This document shows, in pieces, positions 50,691-63,123 of a DNA stretch of 64,000 bases. The translations under genes were made by a program, and so were the position numbers. The notes beneath the pieces are model-generated. The model did not search any database. It saw only the letters and a list, made by a program, of their open reading frames with translations, and was not told the origin of the DNA. The number at the start of each line of letters is the position of its first letter. The first letter of the stretch is position 1. This DNA is from Isoetes taiwanensis (Eukaryota > Streptophyta > Lycopodiopsida > Isoetales > Isoetaceae): the NCBI GenBank assembly GCA_021234155.1, contig JAJEKV010000028.1, positions 5,060,451-5,124,450 of the forward strand, read 5' to 3'.

Positions 50691-53600
50691 TTATTTGAAC
50701 CTATTCATGTTGCTATGAAATTAGTAAACAAATGCTCATAATCAATATTTGTTGAATAACAACTATATTTCTTACATTCACATCTATGCCACACAATCTA
50801 GAACAACTATATCATATGCCTTCCTCACCCAAACTACACTTATACATCTATGTTCGCAAAATATCCATACAGAAGAACATCTAAAAGATTTAAATGAAAA
50901 TCGAGTAGGTTCTTCCAATGTTCTCCTACACTTTCTGGAGCCGCATTTTCAATGTCTGAAACATAAATATGTAACTTTTGGAGATTTACACAACTCTATG
51001 CAAATACTGTGAGGCTAATGAGATACAAAGGCCTGATGATCACCATGTTCCTCAATTAGAATTCTTCTCATCTTTTGATAATTTGCTACCAATAGAAGAC
51101 CATTATCCCCAATGATGTCTCGCGCCCATGGAAAGATTTATTAGAATAAACAACATACACCAATGCCAACAACACAATCGCCATGGTAATGTGAGCACAA
51201 CAAATGTCCACAGAGAGAGTTGATAGGGCGAACTCAGAGATGAATAAGGACAGTCTAAATTAGGGAACGGAGAACAAACTTCCAATGCGTTACCAACAAA
51301 TACACTTCCACCATGATTTCGACACTGAGATGAACACCAAAGGATGTGAAAAGAATGTTGGGTTAGAGTATATAGAAAATCAATCATATGCCAGCATATC
51401 TTACCTCTATATTGACTTTACAATGCAGATGCTCCACTCTGTAAAACAGAAAATGCTGTTAGACCTAAAAACAAATCAGTGGATTTGCATGCTTTGCTAC
51501 TTGAACTCGGTTGCATATTCTTGAAGTGGAATAGAAGAGCGTAATGGATCAATAATAATATTGATTTTGCACTTAGGCATATACATCAATAACATAAACA
51601 AATTTTGCTAAAAAATTGCTTCCCGCGTGAACAGGCATCAAAGACGTGATGAAGGTCAATTATCCAGTGCAAGATGGCATGCTCTAGAGCAGAAAATATG
51701 GTAATTATGATGTGCTTATGGAGTAACAAACTTAATAAGAAAAGCCTATGCCAATCAGTACAAAGCACCCCAAGTCTTCAAATGGAAATGCTAAATAGAG
51801 GTTAATCTCATTTTTTAAGCACCAGAGCAAAACATATTCTGGGACATGAACATGCATGGGTAGAATTTACATTGCTTCACGTGAATAACATGCTCAGATC
51901 TATTTAACAAAACTGTAGAGAAATGAGAAATTGTTGCAAACTAATATGTTTCAAAAAGAAGGGACTTCATAGAAAGAGATTAAATGCATTTAGAATGATA
52001 TGTGCCAGAGCAAAAAATGACTTTACCCAAGATATGATAAGCAGGGCAATACAACATGCTGAGATTACAAACTACAAATAAAAATGCTCAAAAGCACCAG
52101 GAGAAGACTCGTTACCTCTTTTCTTACAGAGGTCTTTTTGTTGCCAGTCTAGCCTCCCATGTGGCTATAGCTTATGCTCCAACAACATATAAATCGTACT
52201 CAGAATGAAGTATCAACAGTACTAAGAAATCTGATTCATTATGGATCCTTAGTGCCATGCTATTGCATCCATCCTTTCATTTGAGAAAGCTGTTAGAGAA
52301 GAAGCTGTTAGATACCACTTAGATACCACTGCACATGATGACCTTTAAAAGCTTGGGCAATAAAAAGCAATGCCCTGTGAAAACAACATTTAACTACTAT
52401 GCAAAGCGTATAGAAAAAAGGCGTTGAGTTCATTCTAACGGTTTTAACAATCTTCTAAGAAGATCAACATCTGTTACATGTCCAATTTCTTACACCCCAC
52501 ATTTGTTTTAGAACAATACTTTGAGAATAGCAGATGGTGCACAAATTGGCATTAAATGCCCCGCAACCTGTGCCAGGCATGAGGAGCCGCAAGCAGGAAG
52601 GGAACGCTGCATGCGTCTACATAGCAGCATTCCAGGCACAACCAATCCCACCTTATTTTAATAAAGAAGATAAGGTAGCAGGATCAGGTGCAAATTCAGA
52701 CCAGAATCTGGATATTAAAAATATAAGCATATACAAGGAGATACAACAAATCTATATGATAATAGGGAGTATGAACAACCAAATTCAAACTCAGATAAAA
52801 TGCAAGGGTCTAGCATTAGCATTTCCAATTCTCATGTTTGGTCTATGCAAATGATGCAAGATTAAAACAAACATAAATCTGCAGTACAAAGTACGATGTC
52901 TTAAATGCATTTAAATCCTGGACAGTTGCACAATGCATTTGAGATCTTCTAGACTCCATTATCACAAAGAATCCAAAGTTAAGTTATATCTCCCGCAATG
53001 ACAATGATGATAGTTAAAATAAGCAATCATTTAGCATAAACTTGCATATCCTTGTTAACAAATTTTGAAACGCACAACAGATTGCTAACAGATACATTCA
53101 AATAGGTTGAAAGATAAAATACCTGAAGATAATATTCCATGCAGAGACAATGAAGGCAAGCACAACATTGGCAGCATAGTCGCTTGCTCTTTTCCATGCT
53201 CAATTCTTTTACTTTTTCACATAATAATGTTCAATTCTTTCACTTCTTTCGCATTACAATGGAGCAGCCAAACCACCCAAAGGAAGTGATACAGTCCTGA
53301 ATTGCTCTAAAGCTTCAGAAGAAATAGAGAACCTGGAAATAGAGACCCAAAAGGGGAAAGGCTTGATAAAGAAACAAAGGAGATCCATCTACTTTGCAAG
53401 CCCTGTTAACAAAGAAAAGAAGCCACCTCGTCGCTGCCATTTATGCCCAAGCTATCAAATTATTGTGTAACATCCCTGGACTGGATCCAGATTTCGTTTT
53501 TGATGCAATGAGCATGAGCTGCAGCAATAATAAAATTCATTGTAGACTCTGTGCCGTTTATCAAACCTACCGTTGGGATTCATCCATCCTCAATGTCATT

Positions 53601-54207
53601 TATATTGGGAACCTGTTTTCTTAAGACAAAGAAATGAACAGTATTATGCATACAAAATGACACAAAAGAAGGAAAAAAAGAAGAAAAGAAAAATAGTTAA
53701 ACGTACAGACATGGAGGGGCAGTCGGATATCGAGATGGCCCAAGATAATACTCTTCAAATCACACATACCATCCCTTCCCACATCTTGTAGGAAGAATGC
53801 CCACAGCTCTCATTTCCCTTGAGCAAAGAAGAAGCAAATCTGACATAAACAAACGATTTCACATTTGGACACAGACCGCCAAGAAAGCACCGTCAAAACC
53901 TTGGAGCAAGACAATGGAGCTGAGAGAACCATAGCCCTTGATTTCAAATCAGCCGCAACTCAAGCTCAAGCACGCAACTCTGAGGCGCCGAGCTGGATGA
54001 GGAAAAATTGGTAGAGGCAGTATCGTAGGAACCTAATGGCCATTTGAAATTTGCATTCAAAACTGGCAACTTGCGTCCACAATGCAGTTGCATCTCTGCG
54101 GAAGGAACGCCAAGATGCGAAGGAACGCCGCATGCCGCATCAAACAAAATGGGCGTTCCCGGCACAAATTCCAAAGCCTTCTCATTTTAAAAAAGAAGAT
54201 TGGCTAA
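50691..54207. other. 3.5-kb stretch without a supported gene
   Basis: AT-rich. Two related phrases, GGAACGCYGCATGC...GCRTTCC followed by GGCACAA and TTTTAA..AAGAAGAT, occur at 52,600-52,675 and 54,120-54,205 and mark a small repeat. The longest frame (52,534, 106 codons) lies over the first of these. No domains are seen. Confidence 0.4.
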
Positions 54208-55422
54208 GGCCCTTTTTCCACGGTTGCCTTAAAATATGGCTGTCTTATAACTATAAGACAGCATTTTAGGTGCCACGTCATTCTTGTGACATGTCTTATA
54301 AAAAATGATTTTCCATGGCTTCATTATAAGAGGTGTCTTATAATATAAGACATGTCTCATAAATTTGCTTTTCCACTACTCAATCTCTCCGTGGTTTTCT
54401 TGCATATTTGTCACAGAGAGGCACAATCTATTTCACTCAAGTTGTAATTTCACAATTCTTATTCTTGATGCGATAGTCGTAAGCGGATGAGGCAACATAT
54501 CCGCAAGCAAGAATCAAAGACTGCCTCGATCAAATTTTGGGCTTTTTCATTTGCTGCAGACAGATCTAAAGAATGCTTCCATGAATACAGTTCTGTGAAT
54601 TCCGTGCAGAAAGATTTCGCTTTATAATCAATTTCTCAAGAAAGACCCTGCACCTGGGATAAGGCATACAAAGACCTGCTCTGTCTAAACCTGCAATGTA
54701 AAGGCCTATACTCTCCCTCGTTTCTAGGACTCTGCCTCTGCCTCGCTCTTCCTTTTTTTTGACAAGCTCGCTTCAATTTTGGCCTCAGCAGACGGTGTTC
54801 TAGGGTTAGAAGCGTTCTAGGGTTTCTTGTCGCTTGAAGCGGTGCAAAGCAGACAAGAGAGACATAGAACAAGCTACATGAAGTTCGATTTTGTTTTGTC
54901 AAATTAGGACTTGGATTCGACAGATTGATTTGGCGTAAGACGAGACTTGGATTTGCCGACGGTCTTTGCAGATGATGGATTCAAAGAAGCACGAGCTCGC
55001 TCTAAAACAGAACAACAGAATAATAAAAGCGGAAGTGGCGGGGGATGGACACGCTTGTTGGCGTTTCCTCTCAATCGATTCCACGTACATTTGATCCAGC
55101 CCAATCGATTCCACAAACATTTGATTCTTGTCCATTCCATTGCACCGAAGGCCATCAAAGATCCCATCCGCTTCCCATCCCTGCTTTTTTTTTTAGGACA
55201 TCCTTTGAAACCGGAGAAGAAGCCCCACGATTGGATAGAAATCGACACCTTATTTTGTGGCGGGGGGTTTCCCCCGGAGTAAAATAAGACTATGAAGTTG
55301 TACGGCAGCAATATAAGACACGTCTTAAAAAGGGCAGTGGAAAAGCTAGGCTGTCTTATTTTCTTATGTGGCCCAATCACATTAAGCAAAATATACGACA
55401 CCTATGCCATGGAAAAAGGGCC
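54208..55422. mobile_element. PIF/Harbinger-type non-autonomous element
   Basis: The left end GGCCCTTTTTCCACGG and right end CCATGGAAAAAGGGCC are inverted repeats flanked by TAA (54,205-54,207 and 55,423-55,425). A TWA target duplication with GGSCC-type ends is the PIF/Harbinger signature. Longer internal inverted similarity (GGCTGTCTTAT, AAGACATGTCTTATA) extends the arms to roughly 150-200 bp. The interior has frames up to 165 codons (54,904-55,401) but no transposase or Myb-like motif, so it is non-autonomous and may hold captured sequence. Confidence 0.75.
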
Positions 55423-55425
55423 TAA

Positions 55426-55746
55426 GACCCATGCCAATATGGCAAATTCCAACATCAACTTCATGTTTTTTGATGTCTAAGTTGTTCATTATATCGACCA
55501 TCACCTTTTCATATCCAACCAAATGTCTACCGTTTCTACTACAGTTCTAAACGTAGAACTTTTAATTACAACTGCAATGAATTATTTGCCTTTTGAACGA
55601 ACATTCTAATTATTCTAATTGTTACAAGGTTTTTTATATTACTATACAATTTGCATAAATCGATATTATTTCGTGGTCAGTTGCTTTTGCGCAAAAATCA
55701 TACTACGAACACAATATCCTCGCTCTAACATAGCATGTTTAGTGAA
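55426..55746. other. Probable Helitron interior
   Basis: AT-rich, non-coding. The local duplication CATTCTAATTATTCTAATTGTT lies near 55,600. Confidence 0.3.
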
Positions 55747-55774
55747 GCTCGGCAACGCCGGGCAATGTTACTAG
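55747..55774 (+). mobile_element. Helitron 3' end (plus strand)
   Basis: Hairpin GCTCGGC-AAC-GCCGGGC (7 bp with one G-T pair), then AATGTTA and CTAG before T. In copy 1 of repeat R the same point (28,996/28,997) is an uninterrupted A-T, exactly the Helitron target. It is the same family as 49,742. The element extends to the left. Its 5' end was not found. Confidence 0.65.
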
Positions 55775-58398
55775 TATTATATTAGTAACATGTTACAAAT
55801 TAATATTTTGTCACACGTTACAAGTGGTTTTTCTATGGTAACGCGTCACAAATCACGTTATGTGACGCAAATAAAATAATACTTTATTAATGTATTTTTC
55901 GTTACAAAAAGTGTGACAATGTATGTTATATTATATTAGTCAGTGCTTGATAATATCAATATATAGTTTTCTGGTCGACGATCATGGACCATGGCAATCA
56001 TAGGCCGATAATAAGGCCAATATTATCACACGATCGACTATAAGAAGGGTCAGGGCATTGATGAATAGGCATCAAAGACGATATGAATTATTGTGGAAAA
56101 GATGTAATGGATGGTCATATGAGTTGAGTTGTGCTTTTGTTTAATTGATTTGTGTTTGTTTTTTATTTAGATATTGGCGGCCGTCCTTCTAGAATATTCA
56201 TGCATTGTATTATATTGTAGTAATAAGAATGGTGCTGAGGCGGTGACAACACCACTTTTTATTGTTGATATGTTGAGATCTTATTTAGGGTATTGGGGAG
56301 GTGAGTGCACCAACACCAGTGCTCTTGTGCTCCTATGCTCCCGTAAACTTGTAAAATATTAATTATTAATGGCTTTTTTGACATAAGAGATTTTATGTTC
56401 TAACCATTTGTTTTTTTCTAGATGAAAGCTCAGATATCTCACACCTAATGGGTTTATCTAGTTCGAATCCTGGAGGACACCTCAAAATTTCTTGTTGGCA
56501 TACTTTATTTAAAATGATACTATGAATAAAGGAGGAGGCTTAGAAATTAACAAATTGTGCATTCACTTTTAGATATGTACATTGTGAATTTGCCAATTCA
56601 CATTCATTGTGGTGGTAATGCACAGAAGTGGAGTATGATTTGAATGTGACTTAGTGTAGTTACATTATTAGCTGCTCCACCATTTTTTAATTTACCAAGT
56701 TCCTATGTATTTGCCAGCCATGGTGTACATTTTTTAACAAAGTATTCCTATCCATGTTGTTTTAATAAAGTATTTCTCTTCCACCTTGTATTTGTAGAGC
56801 GGTTAATATTTTGAGATTAGGGTTTTCACCCCGATGGAGTAGATTGCTTGATCCCTAGCAAATACTATAATGTGATAGCCATAAGCAAAGTGTGTTACGA
56901 AAAGATAAATCAACACTTCCATTGAGTGACTGCACAAAACAAACACATGTCAACATTATATCAAAACTGAGTTGTCTCATTATATCTAAAAATAGAATAG
57001 AATGGAAGAGATTTTTTAAAGTTCACAAGAATCAAGAGGTCATAGGACCCATCCAATGGGGTTATACAACCATTACTGCTAGGATTAAAAAATCCTGCCT
57101 TAAAAGGTTTTCAAGGGAAAAGTCTTTTGCAATAATGATGATGCTAGACAATCAGGAAAAAATAAGTAGACTGTGATGATATTAAAAAAAGGAATAATGC
57201 AATCTTCACAAATAATTGCCACCTTGACCCCACACGACAAGCAAATTTGGAGAGCGAGTTGTCAATACATGTCATGGGCACATCTGTAACTATAGTGAGG
57301 AGACAAGACAAAATAAAGGAACTTATGTCGTCCATTATCATTTATTGAGTGCATCCTTATTGCAGGGAATGGTGGGACCGATGCCTCATCCGCTGCTTAT
57401 TACAACCCACAAATGGTTGAAATAGCTTGAAATAGCTACACGCCGGGAACCTGAGATCGTAATAGAGAAGAAAAATATCAGAAACTAGGAAATATTGTAG
57501 ATTACGAAACTTCATCGATCCCAATTGACAAAAAATGGGATACTTTGGACAAACTAGGCCCGAGAGCTTCATGGTGGTTCTATGATGGCTTCCATAATAA
57601 GATAGGTGTTTATGACCATTTGGCATAATAAGCAAGGTACTTATGCACCCTCGATGTGTTACTGGTGGGTACTGGAACTAACAGCTGAGATTTGATCTCA
57701 GCTATAAAACTTCAGGGCCAGGTCGTTAAGGTACATTATAAAACTGTCATCGATCACAAAAAGGAGATACTATTTGTGGGAGCGTTCAAGCGTAGAGGTA
57801 TGACTAATGGCATGGCGTACAACATCGGTATATGCCAAGTGTATGGAAAAAAATGTAGAAGATAAGCATTTTAGAATGAATTGAGATGAAAGGTAGGTAC
57901 TAGATGATTGCACCAGCTTTTTAGCAAGCCACCAATGAAGATCAATGGTGAGTTTCCCATGCATTTGACATGTATTCATTTGGCCAAAACAAGATCAACA
58001 ATGAAATCCATTTATCATTCGGCTATCCATTTATACGGCTATCCATTTATCATTGTTAGCTATTTTTAACCGTTGAAACAAGATGAACAAATAACTTTAT
58101 CCAAAGCTTTGGAGATGTACGTGGGTGTGCATATAAGGTTGAAATGGGAAAAAATTGGACTGAACAAGGTGCATAGAATCCGTTAGTGATTTACCTCCAA
58201 AACATATGTGGATCAGATCGCATGGAGCTATGTTATACAAACAGACGTGGCATATCCGCGATATAATCCACGACATATTTGGATCAGATTTTTTAATGTC
58301 CATCAAGATCAATATAGAGTGAGCAGTATAGAGTGAAATTTGTCAAGAAAGGCCATAGAAAAGGTAAGTCCCTAAAACACATGGTGCATTTTTTGGGC
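55775..58398 (+). repeat. Dispersed repeat R, copy 2
   Basis: A continuous match to 28,997-32,607 without E1 and without the poly(T) stub. It therefore preserves the empty sites for both insertions (56,040-56,042 and 58,124-58,141). Its left edge is cut by the Helitron. At the right it ends with the same TGCATTTTTTGGGC phrase as copy 1, after which flanks differ. A tRNA B-box-like AGTTCGAATCCTGG occurs at about 56,459. Confidence 0.85.
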
Positions 58399-58998
58399 TC
58401 AATGATACCATGGCAACTCCATATTTGTTGCGTTTAATTATTAGTTATGAATATACTTAAACACGGCATTGGTCAATATTTACTATAGTCCTTGCCATCA
58501 TCAGATTTGAAATCTAAACCATGATGCAGACATTTGACTTGGAGATGTTAGCCATTAAGACGAGGACGTGTAAGCAATTTTCTTGCGATTCATTTCGCTG
58601 GAAGAAGTTGGAAGGAACTAAGGAGGTGCATGAAGAATTTTCAAATATTCTAGAATATGGAGAAGCAACAAAATTGGTGAGCGAGGGTGCCTGAGCAAGG
58701 ACTCGAGGAAGACTTAGGGTGGGGCCTGGAATAAATATGAGCAAGGACTGAGGAATACTTAGGGTGCTTTCCCATGGGCAGAAAACCTCGAGGTTTCCTG
58801 AAGGTCTGGTCTACTTTTCCGATGTTCCCATGAGCTGAGAACCGGAGTGGTTGAGGTTAAGAACCTCGTTTAGAAAATAATCCAGATGAATACTTTTGGA
58901 CCTGGCTGGGCCTGACCTCATCCAGGTCCAGCCGTCCATGGGAAAGCACCCTAACGAGCATCTTAAATATAATCCTTTACCCGCCCCGTTGCACACAA
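58399..58998. other. Non-coding stretch
   Basis: Short internal duplication: GAGCAAGGACT..GAGGAA..ACTTAGGGTG near 58,690-58,765, and CCTCGAGGTTTCC / CCATGGGAAAGCACCC phrases in both orientations (58,760 and 58,935). No gene. Confidence 0.4.
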
Positions 58999-59007
58999 AT
59001 TAGGTAT

Positions 59008-60205
59008 CGATTGGGGCCTTTTTTTCTCTGGATCTGCTTCTTGGGCTTCTCTTGAATACCATGCTCCTTTGCTTCTCTCCAATGGGCATCTTCTTAATCC
59101 AGGTATAACTTAACTCACGTCTCTGCTTTTTTTCCTGTTAAACAAAATTTTATATGCTTGGATTCTACTTATTCTATATGCTTGGATTCTACTTATTCTA
59201 TATGTTATTTTATATGCTTGGATTCTACTTATTCTTGTCTCCGAAAGAGGTTGAAAATACTTACTAAACAACTTCAGTATTCCATTCTATCTGTAGCTGA
59301 AGGAAAAACCCAATATGCTAATGGCCTTATTGACTACGTTGGCGGCGTGCCTCCATTTGAGCAGGCAGATCTTCCTTGGTCTATCAGATTCCCAAATGAA
59401 GAATGGTTTCAACTTACCATGTCAGGATGTGAACTGTTCAGAGAGGCTTCATGGGTTTTGGTTAATTCTTTCTATCAGCTAGAACCAGAAGCATTCGCTT
59501 ATATGAGAATGGAATTAGGCCATAAGTTTCTCCCTGTTGGCCCTGACATTTGCTTGAAAACTCTAGCATGTGAATAAGCCTTAGAACCGAGGACCAAGAT
59601 TGTATTCCATGGTTGGATTCTCACCCGAAAAGTCCGTTCTCTATATTTCATTTGGAAGTCCGGGTTACAATTTCTTCCACGAATCTAGAGGAAATTGCTG
59701 CTGGTTTGGAAGGCAATAAACAAGAGGTTTATTTGGGTTATTCGCTCGATCCGATTGAAGAGGGTTATGAGGAGACGTTTAACAGATTGTGTGAACGTTT
59801 GAAAGAATTGGGCAAGGTTGTGTGTGGGCGCCTCAAGCAGAGGTATTGGCTCACCCTTCTGTGGGGGGTTCTTTGAGCCATTGTGGATGGAATTCCACTT
59901 TGGAAAGTATATGCAGTGGAATTCCTTTGCTCACCGGCCCGGCCGCAGAGCAGAATTTTAATGCCAAAGTGTTGGCAGATGACTGGAAGGTTGGTTTGAG
60001 AATAGTGCATAAGTTGCAAGAAGTGGTTGAAAAAGGAAAGGTAGAAGAATCCATTAGGAAATTGATGAACGAAAATGAAGGGCATGAAATGAGGTTAAAT
60101 GCCTTAAAGCTTCAAAGGCTAAGCAAGGATGCAATGAGAGATCAGCAATGCAACCTCCAAACGTTTGTCAAACACTTAACGTCTAACACACGTCACGAGG
60201 AATGA
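59008..60205 (+). pseudogene. Family-1 UDP-glycosyltransferase pseudogene
   Basis: Exon 1 end (to 59,102) encodes SGSASWASLEYHAPLLLSNGHLL. The intron runs 59,103-59,296 (GTATAA...CTGTAG). Exon 2 encodes EGKTQYANGLIDYVGGVPPF and GCELFREASWVLVNSFYQLE, then reaches a stop at 59,575. Later frames give DCIPWLDSHPKS and the PSPG box (59,825-59,956), with WAPQAEVLAHPSVGG, HCGWNSTLE and EQ at its end. The C-terminal helix region runs to 60,205. PSPG binds the UDP-sugar, and the enzyme class transfers sugar to small acceptors. The Trp-Pro normally before the EQ region reads Gly-Pro. The N-terminal acceptor domain is missing, and there are at least three frame breaks. Confidence 0.85.
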
Positions 60206-60622
60206 AATTCTCTTATGTAAAAATGAATCATGGAATGCCAAATAAAACAACAAGTGAAACTTGCTATCTATTTCGTCAACTGCCATTTGGGGGAAATTCT
60301 CGGAATTATTCCTATTTATAGGTAATTTTGGTTTATGGGCGTCTCGTGGCACCGCTTACGGTGCCGCAATAGAGCCATTCATTCGAGCTACCATTCTCTT
60401 CGCCATAGCCGACAGAGCTTCCCATTCGAGCGGTCGGCAGAGCTTCCCATTCCATTCGAGCTTCCCATTCGAGCGGCCAGTAGAGCGTTTGTAGCCCCTG
60501 TTTGAGCTTTTTGTCCAGTGATCCCTGTTTGTGCTTTTGTCTTGTGATTGATCCCATGTTCTTTATCTCTTTTTTTTTTTTTTTTTGCCCGTGACCTAAG
60601 GGCTTTCTAAAACCCTAACAGA
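60206..60622. other. Non-coding stretch with CATTCGAGC tandem
   Basis: A GAGCTTCCCATTCGAGCGG(C/T)C unit is repeated between 60,416 and 60,482. A T run lies at 60,570-60,588. Confidence 0.45.
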
Positions 60623-61175
60623 ATGGAGAAGCTGGCCGAGTTCCAACCGATGGATGCAGCCCATACTCCTCTCACAGCTTGGATCAAGTCGTGGGTCTAT
60701 AATTGGCGCATCCCTGCTAAAACGAAATGCATTGAGCTTCATTTCTGTAGACAAGCTTTTGGCTACAAACATGGCCAATTGAGGGCATCTATCCGCTTCA
60801 TGGGCAGAAGGAAAGGGGGATTCAACAAGAAAATCCTGGAAAATGGAAGATGAGAGGCAGAAGGATGCTAAAAGAAAAAAGATCTATGACTTTCATAGAC
60901 GTGCCAAGGCTACTGAGAATCATGCGTCTGATCCTAATGTCAAGAGCAGAGCAATGTTGGAAATAGGAGTTCTAAATGCTGAGGAAGAAAGCAAAACTGA
61001 TAAGCTCAACAAAGGTACTGCAAACATCTTGAAGCAGGCTATGACAAAAATTATTCAAGAAGAATCAAGCATGGCAATGAGGACGGATTTATTAACAACA
61101 AACCAATTCAAGTTTGAGAATAGTGTAGATCCATACAGAATTCTATCCACAATAGTTTTACATGTAATTTTCTAG
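60623..61175 (+). CDS. Unassigned two-frame gene model
   Basis: A first frame starts MEKLAEFQPMDAAHTPLTAW at 60,623 and ends NKKILENGR at 60,853. An overlapping frame (60,843) encodes MEDERQKDAKRKKIYDFHRR followed by a helical, charged protein (RAMLEIGVLNAEEESKTDKL, ILKQAMTKIIQEES) to 61,175. The second looks more like real coding sequence. No family is recognised. A junction by frameshift or short intron is possible. Confidence 0.35.
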
Positions 61176-62539
61176 CTAAATAACTCTTGTATTCTCTAAC
61201 TCCAGTTTATTTCACAGATTATTACATATAGATTTGCTGAATCTAGATAATAGGATTGTCACACTTTTATGTGTGAAAGTATCTTATCCATACTAACCAG
61301 GCATAGATCTATTACCTACATAAGTACTATTTATCTAACCTCTAAGATATATGTTCTAGTTTACCAGATAAGCTTATAATGTTCTGATAATTTGGATAGT
61401 AATGGTCAGCTGCTTATGAGAATGACATCAATGCTCAGAAATGCCATGCAGAAATGCCTTAAGAATTAGACTAAATCAATGTTATTATTTTTTCTACTTA
61501 ATTTTGGTACTTAATTGATAAGGTTTTATAAATGATCACGGGTGAAGTGCGATAAGCCAGATAGCCCCACTGCTTACCTGCTAGCAACTTTTGGCTTTAC
61601 CTCTATGCTAATGTTCAAATGGTTTTGCTGCAGGTAACCGGTGCTATTCTCCTGTTATTTCGTTTATGTCTTGCTTATGGTAGCAAGGGATGCTTTGACT
61701 GCAATATATCAGCAACTTGGTGCACTCTAAACACTATCTTTTTTGAAAATAACTCATCACAAATGTATTTGGTGATGGTTCTTAGAAGTAAGGGCATAAT
61801 TTTCTATCCTTCAGCACATTATGATGGATATAGTTTTGGATGCTTCGTTTCTTTATCTTATTGTTATAGTAGCATTTAATTGTTGTCAGAATGTAAGTTT
61901 CAGATTTCAAAATATTTCGGAATGCTAGTTGTTGTTATATTTCTTTAGTCTGGGATTGGAAGATATATTAAGCACAAAGCAGTGCAAGTTTAGAATATAT
62001 TTAACTATTAGCTCTCTAATATGCACAAGTTTTTTTAAACTATAAGATTTAGAGAAATGGTTTGACTAGCAAGTTGCTGCTGCTATGATGGCCTATCTGC
62101 TATTGCTGTGAGCATGGTGTTGCATTTTTTATGTCGGCTTTTTCCTCTTTTGCTTTGCTTTGTCCACTATTACTCCTAGTTTCTTATAATGTAACTTGTA
62201 AAAAATACACAAGTCAACTATATTCTGGATAAGAATTTGTTTTTATGTCAAATATATCTCAAAAACGTTAGCGTTCTTTATGGACCATTGTACGATTTAC
62301 AAGTCATAGAATTTTTCTTATTGGATTCAAAATAGTAAGCCTCTGCTATGCTTATGGTTCTTAATAATTTGTCATATAATGGGATTTGTTAATATAAGAA
62401 TATGGTCCAAATCTTGGCTTAGAAGTAAAGATACACCTGCTCTCTTCTAAGGCTGCTAATTGGGCTTCCGAGCAGCTCATGCCGATCTCAGATGCCCTAA
62501 GATAGCAATTCACCAACTGCTGGCTTCGCCAATGGTGGC
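61176..62539. other. Non-coding stretch
   Basis: AT-rich. An 86-codon frame at 61,619-61,879 follows a possible acceptor (TTTTGCTGCAG, 61,623-61,633), but the product has no recognisable motif. Nothing else supported. Confidence 0.35.
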
Positions 62540-62631
62540 ATGTCTTGCGTCCTACATTCTGCAGGTCTCCACCGTCAGGGAGTCCCTCACAGCACAGGGA
62601 ATTTGAGCGCCCAAATAGGGCCTCTCAACGC

Positions 62632-62684
62632 CTACTACAAGGGTTTTTCCTCCCACACGGGGGGTTTTTTCATCCCAGTGGTAG
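62632..62684 (+). repeat. Isolated relative of the conserved large stem-loop
   Basis: Outer stem CTACTAC/GTGGTAG encloses GGGTTTTTCCTC, a short loop, and GGGGGGTTTTTTCATCCC. This is the same order as in the A and E elements (GGGTTTTTCCTC...GGGGTTTTTTAATCCC) but with a different outer stem and a shorter centre. The surroundings do not match A or E. Confidence 0.45.
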
Positions 62685-62857
62685 AGACACATTGTACAGG
62701 GTTTCTGTGGTTTTATTTTGTGTTTGAAAACTTTTCGCTATATTGTAAAACCGTCTCATAGGCCAATTGGTCTCCGTGGACGTTAAAATATACTTCCTTC
62801 CTTCCTTTAAATTTCCTGAAGAGGAAATGGTAAGGCTAAAGTCTAGAAATAGGTTGG

Positions 62858-62882
62858 GTTTTTTTTTTTTTTTTTTTTTTTT
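62858..62882 (-). repeat. Poly(T) run, possible retroposon 3' end
   Basis: A T run of about 24 is followed by TTGAAAGTAAGAGATGGTTT, as in minus-strand LINE ends. The sequence beyond is not recognisably LINE. Confidence 0.35.
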
Positions 62883-63123
62883 GAAAGTAAGAGATGGTTT
62901 TATCATTAATTATAAAATCTCAAGTACATAGCAAAGTTCATGCTTTTTGTTAGAAAAGCATGCCAAAAATATAAGTTTAAAACCAGAAGAGAGCCTCGTA
63001 GCATAAGAACTATGATCTCTTAAACATCAACAAGATAGTAATCTGTAACAGATAAGTAACTGTAGAGTCTTGAATGAAGAAAATCCAAGCGAATCCAACT
63101 AGTTGAGGAGATCATGTGTATGA

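Noticed and set aside
54904-55401. 165-codon ORF inside the PIF-type element as transposase
   Set aside because: No DDE, Myb or helix-turn-helix motif; it overlaps frames on the other strand.
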